64,000 bases of DNA from a virus, in IMG/VR virus record IMGVR_UViG_3300010160_000023, positions 124,001 to 188,000 of that record; one strand, given 5' to 3'. The position numbers and the translations under genes are program-made. Below, piece after piece: positions 16,795 to 24,272 of the stretch; positions within the stretch are counted from its first letter, which is position 1, and every line of letters begins with the position of its first letter. The notes beneath the pieces are model-generated. The model was not told the DNA's origin and did not search any database. It was given only the letters and a program-made list of their open reading frames with translations.

Positions 16795-17451
16795 ATGTAT
16801 ATAGAATATGCTTGCTATGACTATACTCTATCTGATGAACAAATCAAAACAAATGTAACAACAGCTGTTAAATTTGGAATTAAAAATATAGCTACATATT
16901 CTAACAATCTTCCTCTAATCAAAAACCTTTTTCCTGATTTATCTACTCTCTCATTCTCTTGTCCGGTTGACTTCCCATGTGGAATGTCTGATCTAAAGAG
17001 TCGTAATCTGATGGTGTCACAAGCGATAAAAGCTGGGGCAAACACTATTGATCTTGTTATTCCTTCTAAATATATAGTCAATCGTAAATATGATAAATTA
17101 AGGGAAGATATTAAAAGCAACTTAGCAATCTGCAATGAAGCAGGGGTTGAGCTTCGATATATATTAGAGTATAGAGTCTTTAATCATGAAACCCTAGCTA
17201 AAACTTGCCAAATACTCAAAACTCTTCAGGTTCAATCCATATTTCCATCAACAGGTAATATGATTGACGATATTAATGACAATATCATTGCTGCTAAATA
17301 TCTTTCTTCTAAATCAGAAATTCAGGCTATTATTAATGGTAATGTTTGGACTTCTAAACAGGCTGAAACTATTAAGAGTTCTGGATCTCATGGAGTAAGA
17401 CTTCATCATTTAGCCTCTTTAGGATTATTCATTAAAAATAACGCCTCTTGA
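16795..17451 (+). CDS. DeoC-like TIM-barrel protein lacking catalytic lysines
   Basis: 218 residues matching deoxyribose-phosphate aldolase in length and layout: VDFPCGMSDLKSRNLMVSQA, IKAGANTIDLVIPSKYIVNR with the conserved Asp86, ELRYILEYRVFNHETLAKTC and SIFPSTGNMIDDI. In DeoC the Schiff-base Lys precedes the STG (KTSTG); here it is Phe150. The second active-site Lys (KPAGGVRT) reads IINGNVWT. Aldolase chemistry is therefore unlikely. It starts directly after the ClpP-like stop, suggesting coupling. A binding or altered catalytic role is inferred. Confidence 0.72.
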   Translation: MYIEYACYDYTLSDEQIKTNVTTAVKFGIKNIATYSNNLPLIKNLFPDLSTLSFSCPVDFPCGMSDLKSRNLMVSQAIKAGANTIDLVIPSKYIVNRKYDKLREDIKSNLAICNEAGVELRYILEYRVFNHETLAKTCQILKTLQVQSIFPSTGNMIDDINDNIIAAKYLSSKSEIQAIINGNVWTSKQAETIKSSGSHGVRLHHLASLGLFIKNNAS

Positions 17452-17488
17452 CAAATTTTGGGGTATAGTTAGGTGGTAAACTCACCAC
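17448..17488 (+). promoter_or_regulatory. Leader region with TTGACA box and hairpin
   Basis: TTGACA at 17448-17453 overlaps the DeoC-like stop; TATAGT follows at only 10 bases, too close for a standard sigma70 promoter. A 5-base stem hairpin GTGGT/ACCAC (17473-17488) lies just before a strong GCAGGAGA ribosome site. It may be a promoter of unusual spacing or an mRNA-stabilising leader. Confidence 0.35.
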
Positions 17489-17509
17489 ATACAATTGCAG
17501 GAGATAAAA

Positions 17510-18046
17510 ATGGCCACAGCACAAGTAAATGGGTCAGCTTCAACAGGTACCTATAATAGTGGTACAACAAAAAATAATGGTGGTGCAGCAATCAAGGCTG
17601 GATCATCAACAAAACTAACCAACCGTTCAGTAAAGGGTGTTGATGTTGGTTTTGTAGGTTCTAAGGTTGTTAATTCAACAGCAGTAGGTAGTGTCCCAGC
17701 ATTATCAAGTGGTACTTTTGCCTATAACAATAAGAGACCAGTAGCAGAAAGACTAACAACATCTTTGGCTACAGTAGCTAACAATGCTTTATTAAGAGGA
17801 GCTGATGTTCCAGGCTTAATAAGAAGTATCAATAAAATTGAATCAGTAAATACAAACCTAACATCTACAGCTTTTAGAGCAGGATTTAACTTGTACACTG
17901 GTCGCTATATCAATACAGTAACTTCACAAACAGATGCTCTTGGCAATGACGTTGCTGCTAGTCCAACCCGCAGTGTTCCAGGTCACCTTATCTACAAGAG
18001 TGGAAAAGGTCAACCAGTTGTTAATTACAAAGCAAAGACCGCCTAA
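17510..18046 (+). CDS. Ser/Thr/Gly/Ala-rich probable structural protein
   Basis: 178 residues. Low-complexity N-terminus (GSASTGTYNSGTTKNNGGAA), then ordered segments AYNNKRPVAERLTTSLATVA and TAFRAGFNLYTGRYINTVTS. No charged catalytic motif, no cysteine, no membrane helix. The strong AGGAGA ribosome site with hairpin leader and the strong terminator directly after it suggest high expression as a near-monocistronic unit, as for an abundant virion protein (inference). ATG at 17510 is used rather than an upstream TTG. Confidence 0.68.
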   Translation: MATAQVNGSASTGTYNSGTTKNNGGAAIKAGSSTKLTNRSVKGVDVGFVGSKVVNSTAVGSVPALSSGTFAYNNKRPVAERLTTSLATVANNALLRGADVPGLIRSINKIESVNTNLTSTAFRAGFNLYTGRYINTVTSQTDALGNDVAASPTRSVPGHLIYKSGKGQPVVNYKAKTA

Positions 18047-18070
18047 TATTTATTTGTCGATAAACGATAC

Positions 18071-18116
18071 AACTAAAGCCAATGATGCGTTAAGTATCGT
18101 TGGCTTTTAGTTTTTT
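18071..18116 (+). terminator. Strong intrinsic terminator
   Basis: AACTAAAGCCAATGAT pairs with ATCGTTGGCTTTTAGTT (one bulged T, one G-T pair) around a GCGTTAAGT loop and runs into TTTT. It ends the gene at 18046 and lies before the ATG at 18133. Confidence 0.88.
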
Positions 18117-18132
18117 AAATGGAGAGTCAATT

Positions 18133-18453
18133 ATGGCAGATGAATCATTAACTCACTTCTGGCAAATAGTCTCTACTACATCCATAACCATAATAGTTAC
18201 AATGGTTGGATTCTGGGTAGGTCTTGTTAAGAATATGGTTACAAAACACGACGTTACACATATGATAGAAACTCAATCTCCATATATAAATGATAGACAA
18301 TTTATTATGGATAAACTAGCAAGTAATAAAGAGGTTCAAGCTTCATTTGCTAATGCTTTACAAAGAAATAGCGAAGTAATGAATGAACTGAAGATTCAAA
18401 TCATGGTTTTAAGCAAAACTCTTGAGGCTTTAGAAGACCGAATTGAAAAATGA
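18133..18453 (+). CDS. Membrane-anchored coiled-coil protein
   Basis: 106 residues. One membrane helix near residues 12-32 (STTSITIIVTMVGFWVGLVK) followed by a polar helical region with LKIQIMVLSKTLEALEDRIE, a likely coiled coil. ATG at 18133 has GGAGAG before it; an in-frame TTG at 18100 lies inside the terminator and is rejected. First gene of a cluster of small membrane proteins. Lysis, membrane adaptation or ejection roles are possible. Confidence 0.7.
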   Translation: MADESLTHFWQIVSTTSITIIVTMVGFWVGLVKNMVTKHDVTHMIETQSPYINDRQFIMDKLASNKEVQASFANALQRNSEVMNELKIQIMVLSKTLEALEDRIEK

Positions 18454-18472
18454 TAATCGGCTAAATTAGATT

Positions 18473-18487
18473 GGTGTATATTATATA
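18473..18487 (+). promoter_or_regulatory. GGTGTATAT element, candidate phage promoter (copy 2)
   Basis: TGGTGTATATTAT in the intergenic gap, about 46 bases before the ATG at 18519. The 13-base string is identical to that before the phoH gene. Candidate phage-sigma promoter. Confidence 0.5.
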
Positions 18488-18518
18488 ACATAACAACATT
18501 TTCTTATTGGAGAAAAAC

Positions 18519-18719
18519 ATGCCAAGACCATTCACAGATATAACAAATGCAACAGCCTCTACAACCATTAAAAATGGAACAATTGTAGTAACAACAACCT
18601 TCAGAGGAAAATACTCAACTCTGAATACTTTTGTAAAAAATACTCCAACAATCTCTGCAATAGCTAGTGTGTACGGTAATAGATTCTACAACGGCATCTT
18701 TGTAAAAACATTATCTTAA
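18519..18719 (+). CDS. Small hypothetical protein
   Basis: 66 residues, beta-rich and Thr-rich (ATASTTIKNGTIVVTTTFRG, then YGNRFYNGIFVKTL). TTGGAGAAAAAC precedes ATG at 18519, a strong site; the in-frame TTG at 18507 is less likely. It has its own GGTGTATAT element upstream. Could be a small virion decoration protein; no motif supports a specific role. Confidence 0.65.
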   Translation: MPRPFTDITNATASTTIKNGTIVVTTTFRGKYSTLNTFVKNTPTISAIASVYGNRFYNGIFVKTLS

Positions 18720-18755
18720 TTTGATTATTCACAATTAATATAAAGGGTATTAATT

Positions 18756-19094
18756 ATGGTTAAACCCGGCTATAAGACTAGTGAATTTTGGTTTACTATG
18801 GTAAGTTTTGTATTTAGTGGTTTATATTTAATGGGTATTATTGGAGAAAATTCTCAAAAAGAAGATTTGATTCAAGAAACAAGCAGGGGCTTAGAAGCTA
18901 CAATTCTTATTGCAGGACAACTTACTGTTTTATTTAAGTATATCAATAGTAGATCTGAACTTAAAAAAACTTGGTGGAGTACAGCTAATCCAGAAGAAAG
19001 AAAAATAGCGAATAAGGCAAACAGAAGAAAAAAGAAACCTAAGAGTACAGGAAAAACAAATGTCAAACCAGACAGTATCATTACAGATAAATAA
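18756..19094 (+). CDS. Holin-like membrane protein (candidate)
   Basis: 112 residues. GYKTSEFWFTMVSFVFSGLY begins a first membrane helix; a second lies in LEATILIAGQLTVLFKYINS; the C-terminus is strongly basic (KANRRKKKPKSTGK). Two membrane helices with a charged tail and about 110 residues match small phage holins. AAAGGG precedes the ATG. The gene overlaps the next by 35 bases. No classical endolysin is nearby except the papain-like peptidase, so the holin role is a hypothesis. Confidence 0.5.
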   Translation: MVKPGYKTSEFWFTMVSFVFSGLYLMGIIGENSQKEDLIQETSRGLEATILIAGQLTVLFKYINSRSELKKTWWSTANPEERKIANKANRRKKKPKSTGKTNVKPDSIITDK

Positions 19095-19476
19095 TATAGT
19101 AGAACAAGCTAAAGCAATATTAAAAACAGCAAAATCAGTAGCTGCCCCGCAAGCTTGGAATTTATTGCAACTCGCTATAGCCGATGTTATTCAACAGATT
19201 CAAATAATTCATCCAGAACTAAAAGGTTCTGATAAAAAAGAAATAGCAATGAATGCTGTTTCTAGGTTTTATGATCAGGTTTTTTTAGTAGTAGAATTTC
19301 CCTTTGTTCCACAGCTACTCCAGCCTATTATACAGAGATACGTTAAACAGCTGTTGATGATTCTAGTTGGAGCTTCTATTGATGCTATGGTTACTACTTT
19401 TAGAAATACTGGAGTTTTTTCTAGCGTAACAGTTGATAAGAATGTTGATACCAACCCTAAAGTTTCAGATAAATGA
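19060..19476 (+). CDS. Hypothetical membrane-associated protein
   Basis: 138 residues. Helical N-terminus (NIVEQAKAILKTAKSVAAPQ) and a hydrophobic second half (VFLVVEFPFVPQLLQPIIQR, then LLMILVGASIDAMVTTF). The ATG lies inside the holin-like gene with ACAGGA upstream. No recognised domain. Its place among membrane proteins suggests the same compartment. Confidence 0.68.
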   Translation: MSNQTVSLQINNIVEQAKAILKTAKSVAAPQAWNLLQLAIADVIQQIQIIHPELKGSDKKEIAMNAVSRFYDQVFLVVEFPFVPQLLQPIIQRYVKQLLMILVGASIDAMVTTFRNTGVFSSVTVDKNVDTNPKVSDK

Positions 19477-19491
19477 GAAAGAAGGATTCCA

Positions 19492-19884
19492 ATGAATTTT
19501 ACAGAGAGCTTTCAAGAATTTAGTAGTAGATTGAGCACAACGGATTTAGCTCTTTATGCCGGTGCTGGTTTAGTATTATGGGTTTTGTTTAAGGATAAAC
19601 TAAGTCCTGTACAGGAATTTCTTGGTGGACTATTATCAAAAGTAAAGGGACCAACCCCAACTTCTATAGCCCCTATTGTTGTTCCATCAGTTGATACCGT
19701 AGTTGTTCCAAAGTCTGTAGTAGGGAATAAGCCAGACGATACTTTCTTTAAGCTAGTCGTTTCTTGGAAACAAACAAGAGACTTGGCTGTTCAAAGTGGT
19801 TGTGGTGAAGCAGTTAAGGTTGCCGACCAAATGTTTCCATTCCTAAGTCCTAATGTTTGCAAAAAAGAGGATAAAGTATCATGA
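19492..19884 (+). CDS. Single-pass membrane protein
   Basis: 130 residues. One membrane helix at about 18-35 (DLALYAGAGLVLWVLFKD), a Pro/Val-rich linker (SIAPIVVPSVDTVVVPKSVV) and a C-terminal helical domain with two Cys (VQSGCGEAVKVADQMF; LSPNVCKKE). Possibly anchored with the C-terminal domain on one face of the membrane. Its stop overlaps the next start (ATGA), and the next protein has the same anchor-plus-domain plan. Confidence 0.72.
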   Translation: MNFTESFQEFSSRLSTTDLALYAGAGLVLWVLFKDKLSPVQEFLGGLLSKVKGPTPTSIAPIVVPSVDTVVVPKSVVGNKPDDTFFKLVVSWKQTRDLAVQSGCGEAVKVADQMFPFLSPNVCKKEDKVS

Positions 19885-20372
19885 GTATAGATAAAAAAGT
19901 ATTACTAGGACTAGGTGGTTTACTAATCTTAGTAGGACTACTTAAGCCAGAGTTTTCTGATATTCTAAAGCCTAAACCATCTGTAGTGGATGTTTTAGAA
20001 TTATCAGTACCAACAGATGAAGCTGTCAAAAAAGAAGCTGATGATGTTGTTACTGTTCTAAAAGAAGCTGGTATCAAGTCAGAAGCAAAAAGACTAAGAG
20101 ACCTATATATTGATTTAGCAAAGCTAGTCGAACTTGATGGTGAAGATGAAGTAATCAAAAGCACTGAAGAAATTCGTCAAGCTAATAGTCTGGCTGGTAT
20201 TATGCTCAGATTGGATATGAAAGGTAAGTATCCAAATTTAGCTAAAGAAGCAAAAGAAGTAGTAGTAGCTTCTATCGGTGATGATCAAATTCTTTTATCC
20301 AAAGAGCTAAGAGTTAAAGCTGTAGAAGGTCTTGATGCTTTAGCTTGGGCTTGCAACGAAGGATCAAAATAA
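19881..20372 (+). CDS. Membrane-anchored helical protein
   Basis: 163 residues. N-terminal KVLLGLGGLLILVGLL is a short membrane helix or uncleaved signal, followed by a long acidic helical domain (EADDVVTVLKEAGIKSEAKR; AKLVELDGEDEVIKSTEEIR). It is translationally coupled on both sides, and its stop overlaps the ATG of the papain-like peptidase, so they may form one assembly. No known family. Confidence 0.7.
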   Translation: MSIDKKVLLGLGGLLILVGLLKPEFSDILKPKPSVVDVLELSVPTDEAVKKEADDVVTVLKEAGIKSEAKRLRDLYIDLAKLVELDGEDEVIKSTEEIRQANSLAGIMLRLDMKGKYPNLAKEAKEVVVASIGDDQILLSKELRVKAVEGLDALAWACNEGSK

Positions 20373-21298
20373 TGCCACGTTATTCTCCAAAAGAACTTTA
20401 CGACAACTATCGTCAAGGATTTAGTGGTTGCATATGGGAGCAACACGTATACGATCATTTTATGGAGAATGCAAAATATCCATTGTTTGGTGATGCTAGT
20501 AAAAAAATTAAGAATTCTGGTAAAGGTAAACTTTCAACACCATACAAGAGCGTGTTGAGATTTGAGAAGAATCCTTATAATGAACGACAAACTGTCGGAG
20601 ATTGTGTGAGTCATGGAACACGAAATGCTTGTGATGTTACTAGAGCGGTAGAAATAGATATACATAACGAAAGAGAAGATTGGGTAACTAAAGGAGCAAC
20701 AGAAGCTATCTATGGAGCAAGAGGATTTTCTGGGGAAGGTATGAGTTGTGCTAGGGCTGCTGAGTTTGTTAGTAAGTTTGGTGGAATAGTTCTTAGAAAG
20801 AATTATCCCGGAATTGCAGACTTTAGTAAATACAATGGTAATCTAGGTGCTGGTTGGGGAGGTCGAGGACTCCCAGATAAAGTATTAGATTTAGCCAACG
20901 ACCATCAAATTAAGACTGCTTCATTAATTAGAACAGTAGAAGAAGCTCGTGATGCTCTTGCTAATGGTTATGGAATAGCAGTATGTTCTAATTATGGCTT
21001 TAGTAATACAAGAGATAAAAATGGATTTGCTAGACAGTCTGGCAGCTGGGGACATTGCATGGCTTGGATAGCTTGTGACGATACTGGTAGTGAGCCAGCC
21101 TTTTTAGTGCAAAATAGCTGGGGTAAATGGAATGACGGAGGACATCCGGCATGGGGTCCAATCCCAGATGGTTCTTTTTTAATTCATGCTGATGTGGCTG
21201 CTGGAATGTTAGCCATGAATGGATCATATACATTTAGTGGTTTTGATGGTTTTCCTCTCCAAAAGCTACCAAGCTATGGATTTGAGGATTATCTCTAA
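20372..21298 (+). CDS. Papain-like cysteine peptidase (C1 fold)
   Basis: 308 residues. Catalytic elements are in the papain order: ERQTVGDCVSHGTRNACDV with oxyanion Gln and nucleophile Cys78; SGSWGHCMAWIACDD with His228; AFLVQNSWGKWNDGGH with Asn248. All are intact. There is no signal peptide or pro-region. ATG at 20372 overlaps the previous stop; the in-frame TTG at 20345 is less likely. The position in a membrane-protein cluster allows a lysis, virion-maturation or host-protein cleavage role; substrate unknown. Confidence 0.85.
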   Translation: MPRYSPKELYDNYRQGFSGCIWEQHVYDHFMENAKYPLFGDASKKIKNSGKGKLSTPYKSVLRFEKNPYNERQTVGDCVSHGTRNACDVTRAVEIDIHNEREDWVTKGATEAIYGARGFSGEGMSCARAAEFVSKFGGIVLRKNYPGIADFSKYNGNLGAGWGGRGLPDKVLDLANDHQIKTASLIRTVEEARDALANGYGIAVCSNYGFSNTRDKNGFARQSGSWGHCMAWIACDDTGSEPAFLVQNSWGKWNDGGHPAWGPIPDGSFLIHADVAAGMLAMNGSYTFSGFDGFPLQKLPSYGFEDYL

Positions 21299-21337
21299 AA
21301 TTCCGAATTGGCTATTTTTAAATGATCATCTCTATTA

Positions 21338-21353
21338 GGTGTATATATTTATA
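21338..21353 (+). promoter_or_regulatory. GGTGTATAT element, candidate phage promoter (copy 3)
   Basis: GGTGTATATATTTATA lies about 40 bases before the ATG at 21378. A perfect palindrome ATTCCTAGGAAT follows at 21361-21372 and could be an operator or just the AGGA ribosome-site context. Confidence 0.45.
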
Positions 21354-21377
21354 TATCTAAATTCCTAGGAATATTTT

Positions 21378-21602
21378 ATGAACCTAAGAGAAAGATTAGA
21401 ACTACGCGCTGTTATAAACATGATCATTAATATGATCGAAACTTTGGCAACACTATTTACCAAAGCTAAAGAAAAGTTCGGACCTAAACCTAAAGTTGAT
21501 ATCCCAGACTCTCCAGTTAAACCCAATAGACCACGACCCCTTAAGAGGGTTATAGATAGTATTGATAATATCATACCTCTTCCATGGAGAGATAAGAAAT
21601 GA
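21378..21602 (+). CDS. Small hypothetical protein, amphipathic
   Basis: 74 residues. N-terminal amphipathic helix (RERLELRAVINMIINMIETL), a Pro/Lys-rich middle (KFGPKPKVDIPDSPVKPNRP) and a basic C-terminus. AGGA precedes the ATG. It overlaps the secreted protein that follows by 4 bases. Function unknown. Confidence 0.65.
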   Translation: MNLRERLELRAVINMIINMIETLATLFTKAKEKFGPKPKVDIPDSPVKPNRPRPLKRVIDSIDNIIPLPWRDKK

Positions 21603-21958
21603 ATAAATTATTTGTTGGTTTATTTTGTGTAAGTCTGCTATTTACTCAATCTCATTACTATGGTTCAACAACGGCCCCAGTAACTCTTGCTGGAGGCATT
21701 ATTAAAGCCAAGCATGTGCAGGAAGTCACTCAAAAGTATAAAAGAAAAGACTGTCCAGTTTGCAAGGGTAAAGGTTGGTATATGAGTGGCGATGGTATTC
21801 TTAAAATTGATTGCACATACTGCGAACCAGATAAAGGATCTATTTCAATAGGACCTATTAAATCAGTAACACCAACAGTACCAACTACAAAAACATATTC
21901 GACCCCATCAGATTGCCCAGATGGTAATTGCCCTATTAATAAAACACCAAGGAGATAA
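21599..21958 (+). CDS. Predicted secreted Cys-rich protein with DnaJ-type zinc motifs
   Basis: 119 residues. N-terminal signal-like segment KLFVGLFCVSLLFTQSHYYG; then a DnaJ-like zinc pair CPVCKGKGWY and CTYC about 25 residues apart, a Thr/Pro/Val linker and a late CPDGNCPINK. An exported zinc-ribbon or disulfide protein is unusual for a phage and suggests action in the periplasm or on the membrane. No lipobox is clear (the early Cys lies inside the hydrophobic core). Start context GGAGAGATAAGAA is good. Confidence 0.72.
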   Translation: MNKLFVGLFCVSLLFTQSHYYGSTTAPVTLAGGIIKAKHVQEVTQKYKRKDCPVCKGKGWYMSGDGILKIDCTYCEPDKGSISIGPIKSVTPTVPTTKTYSTPSDCPDGNCPINKTPRR

Positions 21959-21960
21959 CT

Positions 21961-22359
21961 ATGGCTGATAATGACAAACTTAAAGCTATAGCTATTAAAA
22001 TTTTAGAAAAATCATCTGTACAAAAAGATGAAGTATATGGATTTGCTATTGTCACTATCTTAATGATCATCAGCATAATCCTGACTTGTGTAAGAATACT
22101 ACAAGAATGCAATAAAAACAAATTAACTGCTCAATCTACAGCAGCAGATAAATATGCAATGTATGGCGAACAGTTGCATACTTTTAGTGAGCGCAGAGGC
22201 TGGTTTACTAAAATGAGAATTAAGAAAATTTTACGCAGAGAAATGAAAAAAGAAGATTATGAGAAGTATTCATTAAGTATTTTGAATGCTTTATTAGAAA
22301 CAGGAGAAGTTCTCACGGAGGATGAGGTTCAAACACTAGTGGAGAATGCAAATGTTTAG
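21961..22359 (+). CDS. Single-pass membrane protein
   Basis: 132 residues. One membrane helix at about 26-45 (YGFAIVTILMIISIILTCVR) then a cytosolic-type helical and basic region (GWFTKMRIKKILRREMKKED) and an acidic end. I recall similar proteins in uncultured phages without a role. Two bases after the secreted protein and overlapping the next gene by 8 bases with the preferred start, so in one translational unit. Confidence 0.7.
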   Translation: MADNDKLKAIAIKILEKSSVQKDEVYGFAIVTILMIISIILTCVRILQECNKNKLTAQSTAADKYAMYGEQLHTFSERRGWFTKMRIKKILRREMKKEDYEKYSLSILNALLETGEVLTEDEVQTLVENANV

Positions 22360-22603
22360 TATATTAGTATGGTGTGTTTATGGTCTATTTGTGGGATCAA
22401 TAGCTAAAAGCTTAGTCCCCGGAGAAGAGAACTTCAATTTTGTTAAAACAGTAGCTCTTGGAGTTGCTGGATCTTATATGGGTGGAGCTATTATGTATAT
22501 GCTTGGCAAGTACGATAGTCTAAGCCCAGCCGGTATTTTTATGGGTGTCGCCGGTGCGGTATTAGCCCTTGTACTGTACAATAAACTCAATACCGTCAAA
22601 TAA
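22352..22603 (+). CDS. GlsB/YeaQ/YmgE-family membrane protein
   Basis: 83 residues. Three short membrane helices with Gly-rich cores: FSILVWCVYGLFVGSIAKSL, VALGVAGSYMGGAIMYMLG, AGIFMGVAGAVLALVLYN, plus the PGEENF turn. This matches the small transglycosylase-associated protein family found in bacterial stress loci. ATG 22352 is chosen because GGAG at 22341-22344 is 7 bases upstream; the alternative ATG at 22346 would sit too close to it. Role in a phage unknown. Confidence 0.7.
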   Translation: MFSILVWCVYGLFVGSIAKSLVPGEENFNFVKTVALGVAGSYMGGAIMYMLGKYDSLSPAGIFMGVAGAVLALVLYNKLNTVK

Positions 22604-22609
22604 TATTTC

Positions 22610-22638
22610 TTGACTCTAGGATGGTCTTGTGGTACTAT
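22610..22638 (+). promoter_or_regulatory. Sigma70-like promoter of the dNTP operon
   Basis: TTGACT (22610-22615), 17 bases, TACTAT (22633-22638). The ATG of the dCMP deaminase begins 9 bases after the -10 box, so a start 6-8 bases downstream would give a leaderless or near-leaderless mRNA. Confidence 0.75.
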
Positions 22639-22646
22639 AACCTACT

Positions 22647-23114
22647 ATGAGACCACAATGGACTGATTACTTTTTAGGAATGGCTAAGGTTGTATCACAA
22701 CGTAGTCATGATATACACACAAAGCATGGGTGTATAATCACAGATAAAAATAATAGGATTCTGGGAGTAGGATATAATGGCTTTCCCAGAGGATTAAAAG
22801 ATTCTGAATTACCAATTTCAAGGCCAGAAAAATATCCTTGGATGGTTCATTCTGAAAGAAATGCTCTTTCTAATTGTGTTGTTCGCCCAGATAACGGAAT
22901 AGCATATGTTACAGGACAGTGTTGTAATGACTGTATTATCGCCTTATGGCAAGAAGGTATTCAAACAGTTTATATGATAGATGATCATGGAACTCATTTA
23001 TTTGACGAAGAAGCACAAAAAAGATTTGATACCTTTATTGAAATGAGTGGTATGAAGATAGAGAGAATTTCACCTGATCTTTCATGGTTGAAAAATTTAT
23101 GCGGTGTAATATGA
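22647..23114 (+). CDS. dCMP deaminase
   Basis: 155 residues. W-x-x-YFLGMAKVVSQRS at the start, HGCIITDKNNRILGVGYNGF, the zinc/catalytic HSERNAL (His and Glu) and the second zinc pair in GQCCNDCIIALW are classical for deoxycytidylate deaminase. It converts dCMP to dUMP for dTMP synthesis. The gene follows a sigma70-like promoter so closely that the message is probably leaderless. First gene of the dNTP block (deaminase, RNR small and large subunits, dUTPase). Confidence 0.88.
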   Translation: MRPQWTDYFLGMAKVVSQRSHDIHTKHGCIITDKNNRILGVGYNGFPRGLKDSELPISRPEKYPWMVHSERNALSNCVVRPDNGIAYVTGQCCNDCIIALWQEGIQTVYMIDDHGTHLFDEEAQKRFDTFIEMSGMKIERISPDLSWLKNLCGVI

Positions 23115-23248
23115 TGTACTATGTTTTTATTTTTTCATTATTTATTTTGCTCTGTTTCAGATATTATGGTAATAATGACCAAGTAAGAGATCAGTTTATG
23201 ATTACCGTAATTCTTGGCTTATTAGCCAATCTACAAAACAAAAAATAA
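23111..23248 (+). CDS. Small membrane protein
   Basis: 45 residues, MMYYVFIFSLFILLCFRYYG then a polar stretch and ITVILGLLANLQNKK. Its ATG overlaps the dCMP deaminase stop (ATGA). It fills the gap before the RNR small subunit. Function unknown. Confidence 0.55.
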   Translation: MMYYVFIFSLFILLCFRYYGNNDQVRDQFMITVILGLLANLQNKK

Positions 23249-23273
23249 TACCCATTAATCCAATAGGCCAAAA

Positions 23274-24245
23274 ATGATATTTAATGAACAAATTACACGC
23301 AAACCAGACAATTATCCTTGGACGCAAGACTTTATTGAAGCTATGCATAATGGCTTTTGGACACATAAAGAATTTAATTTCCAAAGCGACATACAAGACT
23401 TTAAAGTTAATTTAACAGATCAAGAAAGAGAGATTATAACTAGGGCTCTTTCAACAGTGGGTCAATTAGAAATATCTGTTAAAAAGTTTTGGGCCAAGTT
23501 AGGAGATAATCTTCCTCACCCATCCATTAATGATATGGGATATGTGATGGCTAATACAGAAGTTATTCATGGAGATGCCTACGAAAGACTTTTAGAAGTT
23601 CTAGGTATTGATGACTCTTTTGAAGAGATTTTAAAACTAGATATGATAAAGGGAAGAGTAAACTATCTACGTAAACATTTACATAAATTTCATCTAGACA
23701 ATAAAAAGCAATTTGTTTATTCATTAATTCTATTTACATTGTTTGTAGAAAATATAGCTCTATTTTCTCAATTTTATACTATAGGATTTTTTGGCAGATA
23801 TAAGAATCTATTAAAAGATACCAATAAGCAAGTAGAGTATACTTCAAGAGAAGAGAATCTTCACGCTATTATTGGAATAAAAATTATTAATGTCATTAAG
23901 TCTGAATATCCAGAGATTTTTGATGAAGAGCTAAAAAATAAAATCATGCATGAGGCTCAGGAAGCAGTAAAATATGAATGTCAGATCGTTGAATGGATTA
24001 TCAACGGTTACAATCATGAAAAACTTAATTCAGATCTTCTAAAGCAATTTATTAAACACAGAATGAATGATTCATTAAAGCAAATTGGCTATTCTGAAGT
24101 GTTCGAAATTGATCAAGATTTATTAAGCAAAACTTCATGGTTTGATGAGCAAGTTTTGGGAAATAACATGACCGACTTCTTTCATAGTCGCCCAGTGGAA
24201 TATTCCAAAAAGTCTCAAAGCTTTTCAGAAGAAGATTTGTTTTAA
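23274..24245 (+). CDS. nrdB: Ribonucleotide reductase, class I small subunit (R2)
   Basis: 323 residues of ferritin-like R2 fold. Metal ligands and radical Tyr can be placed: Glu66 (VGQLEISVKKFW, where E. coli R2 has Asp), Glu96/His99 and Tyr103 in NTEVIHGDAYERLL, Glu159 in FVENIALFSQFY, and Glu194/His197 in SREENLHAII. The C-terminal SEEDLF tail would dock to the large subunit. It houses the metal-tyrosyl radical for ribonucleotide reduction. Good context with the large subunit 27 bases downstream. Confidence 0.9.
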   Translation: MIFNEQITRKPDNYPWTQDFIEAMHNGFWTHKEFNFQSDIQDFKVNLTDQEREIITRALSTVGQLEISVKKFWAKLGDNLPHPSINDMGYVMANTEVIHGDAYERLLEVLGIDDSFEEILKLDMIKGRVNYLRKHLHKFHLDNKKQFVYSLILFTLFVENIALFSQFYTIGFFGRYKNLLKDTNKQVEYTSREENLHAIIGIKIINVIKSEYPEIFDEELKNKIMHEAQEAVKYECQIVEWIINGYNHEKLNSDLLKQFIKHRMNDSLKQIGYSEVFEIDQDLLSKTSWFDEQVLGNNMTDFFHSRPVEYSKKSQSFSEEDLF

Positions 24246-24272
24246 TTTATTGAACCTTAGAAAGACACCCTC

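Noticed and set aside
17448-17476. Standard sigma70 promoter before the Ser/Thr/Gly-rich gene
   Set aside because: TTGACA is present but no -10-like hexamer occurs at 15-19 bases; only TATAGT at 10 bases. Kept as a leader region only.
18100-18132. TTG-initiated extension of the membrane protein at 18133
   Set aside because: The extension lies inside the terminator stem at 18071-18116; ATG 18133 with GGAGAG is better.
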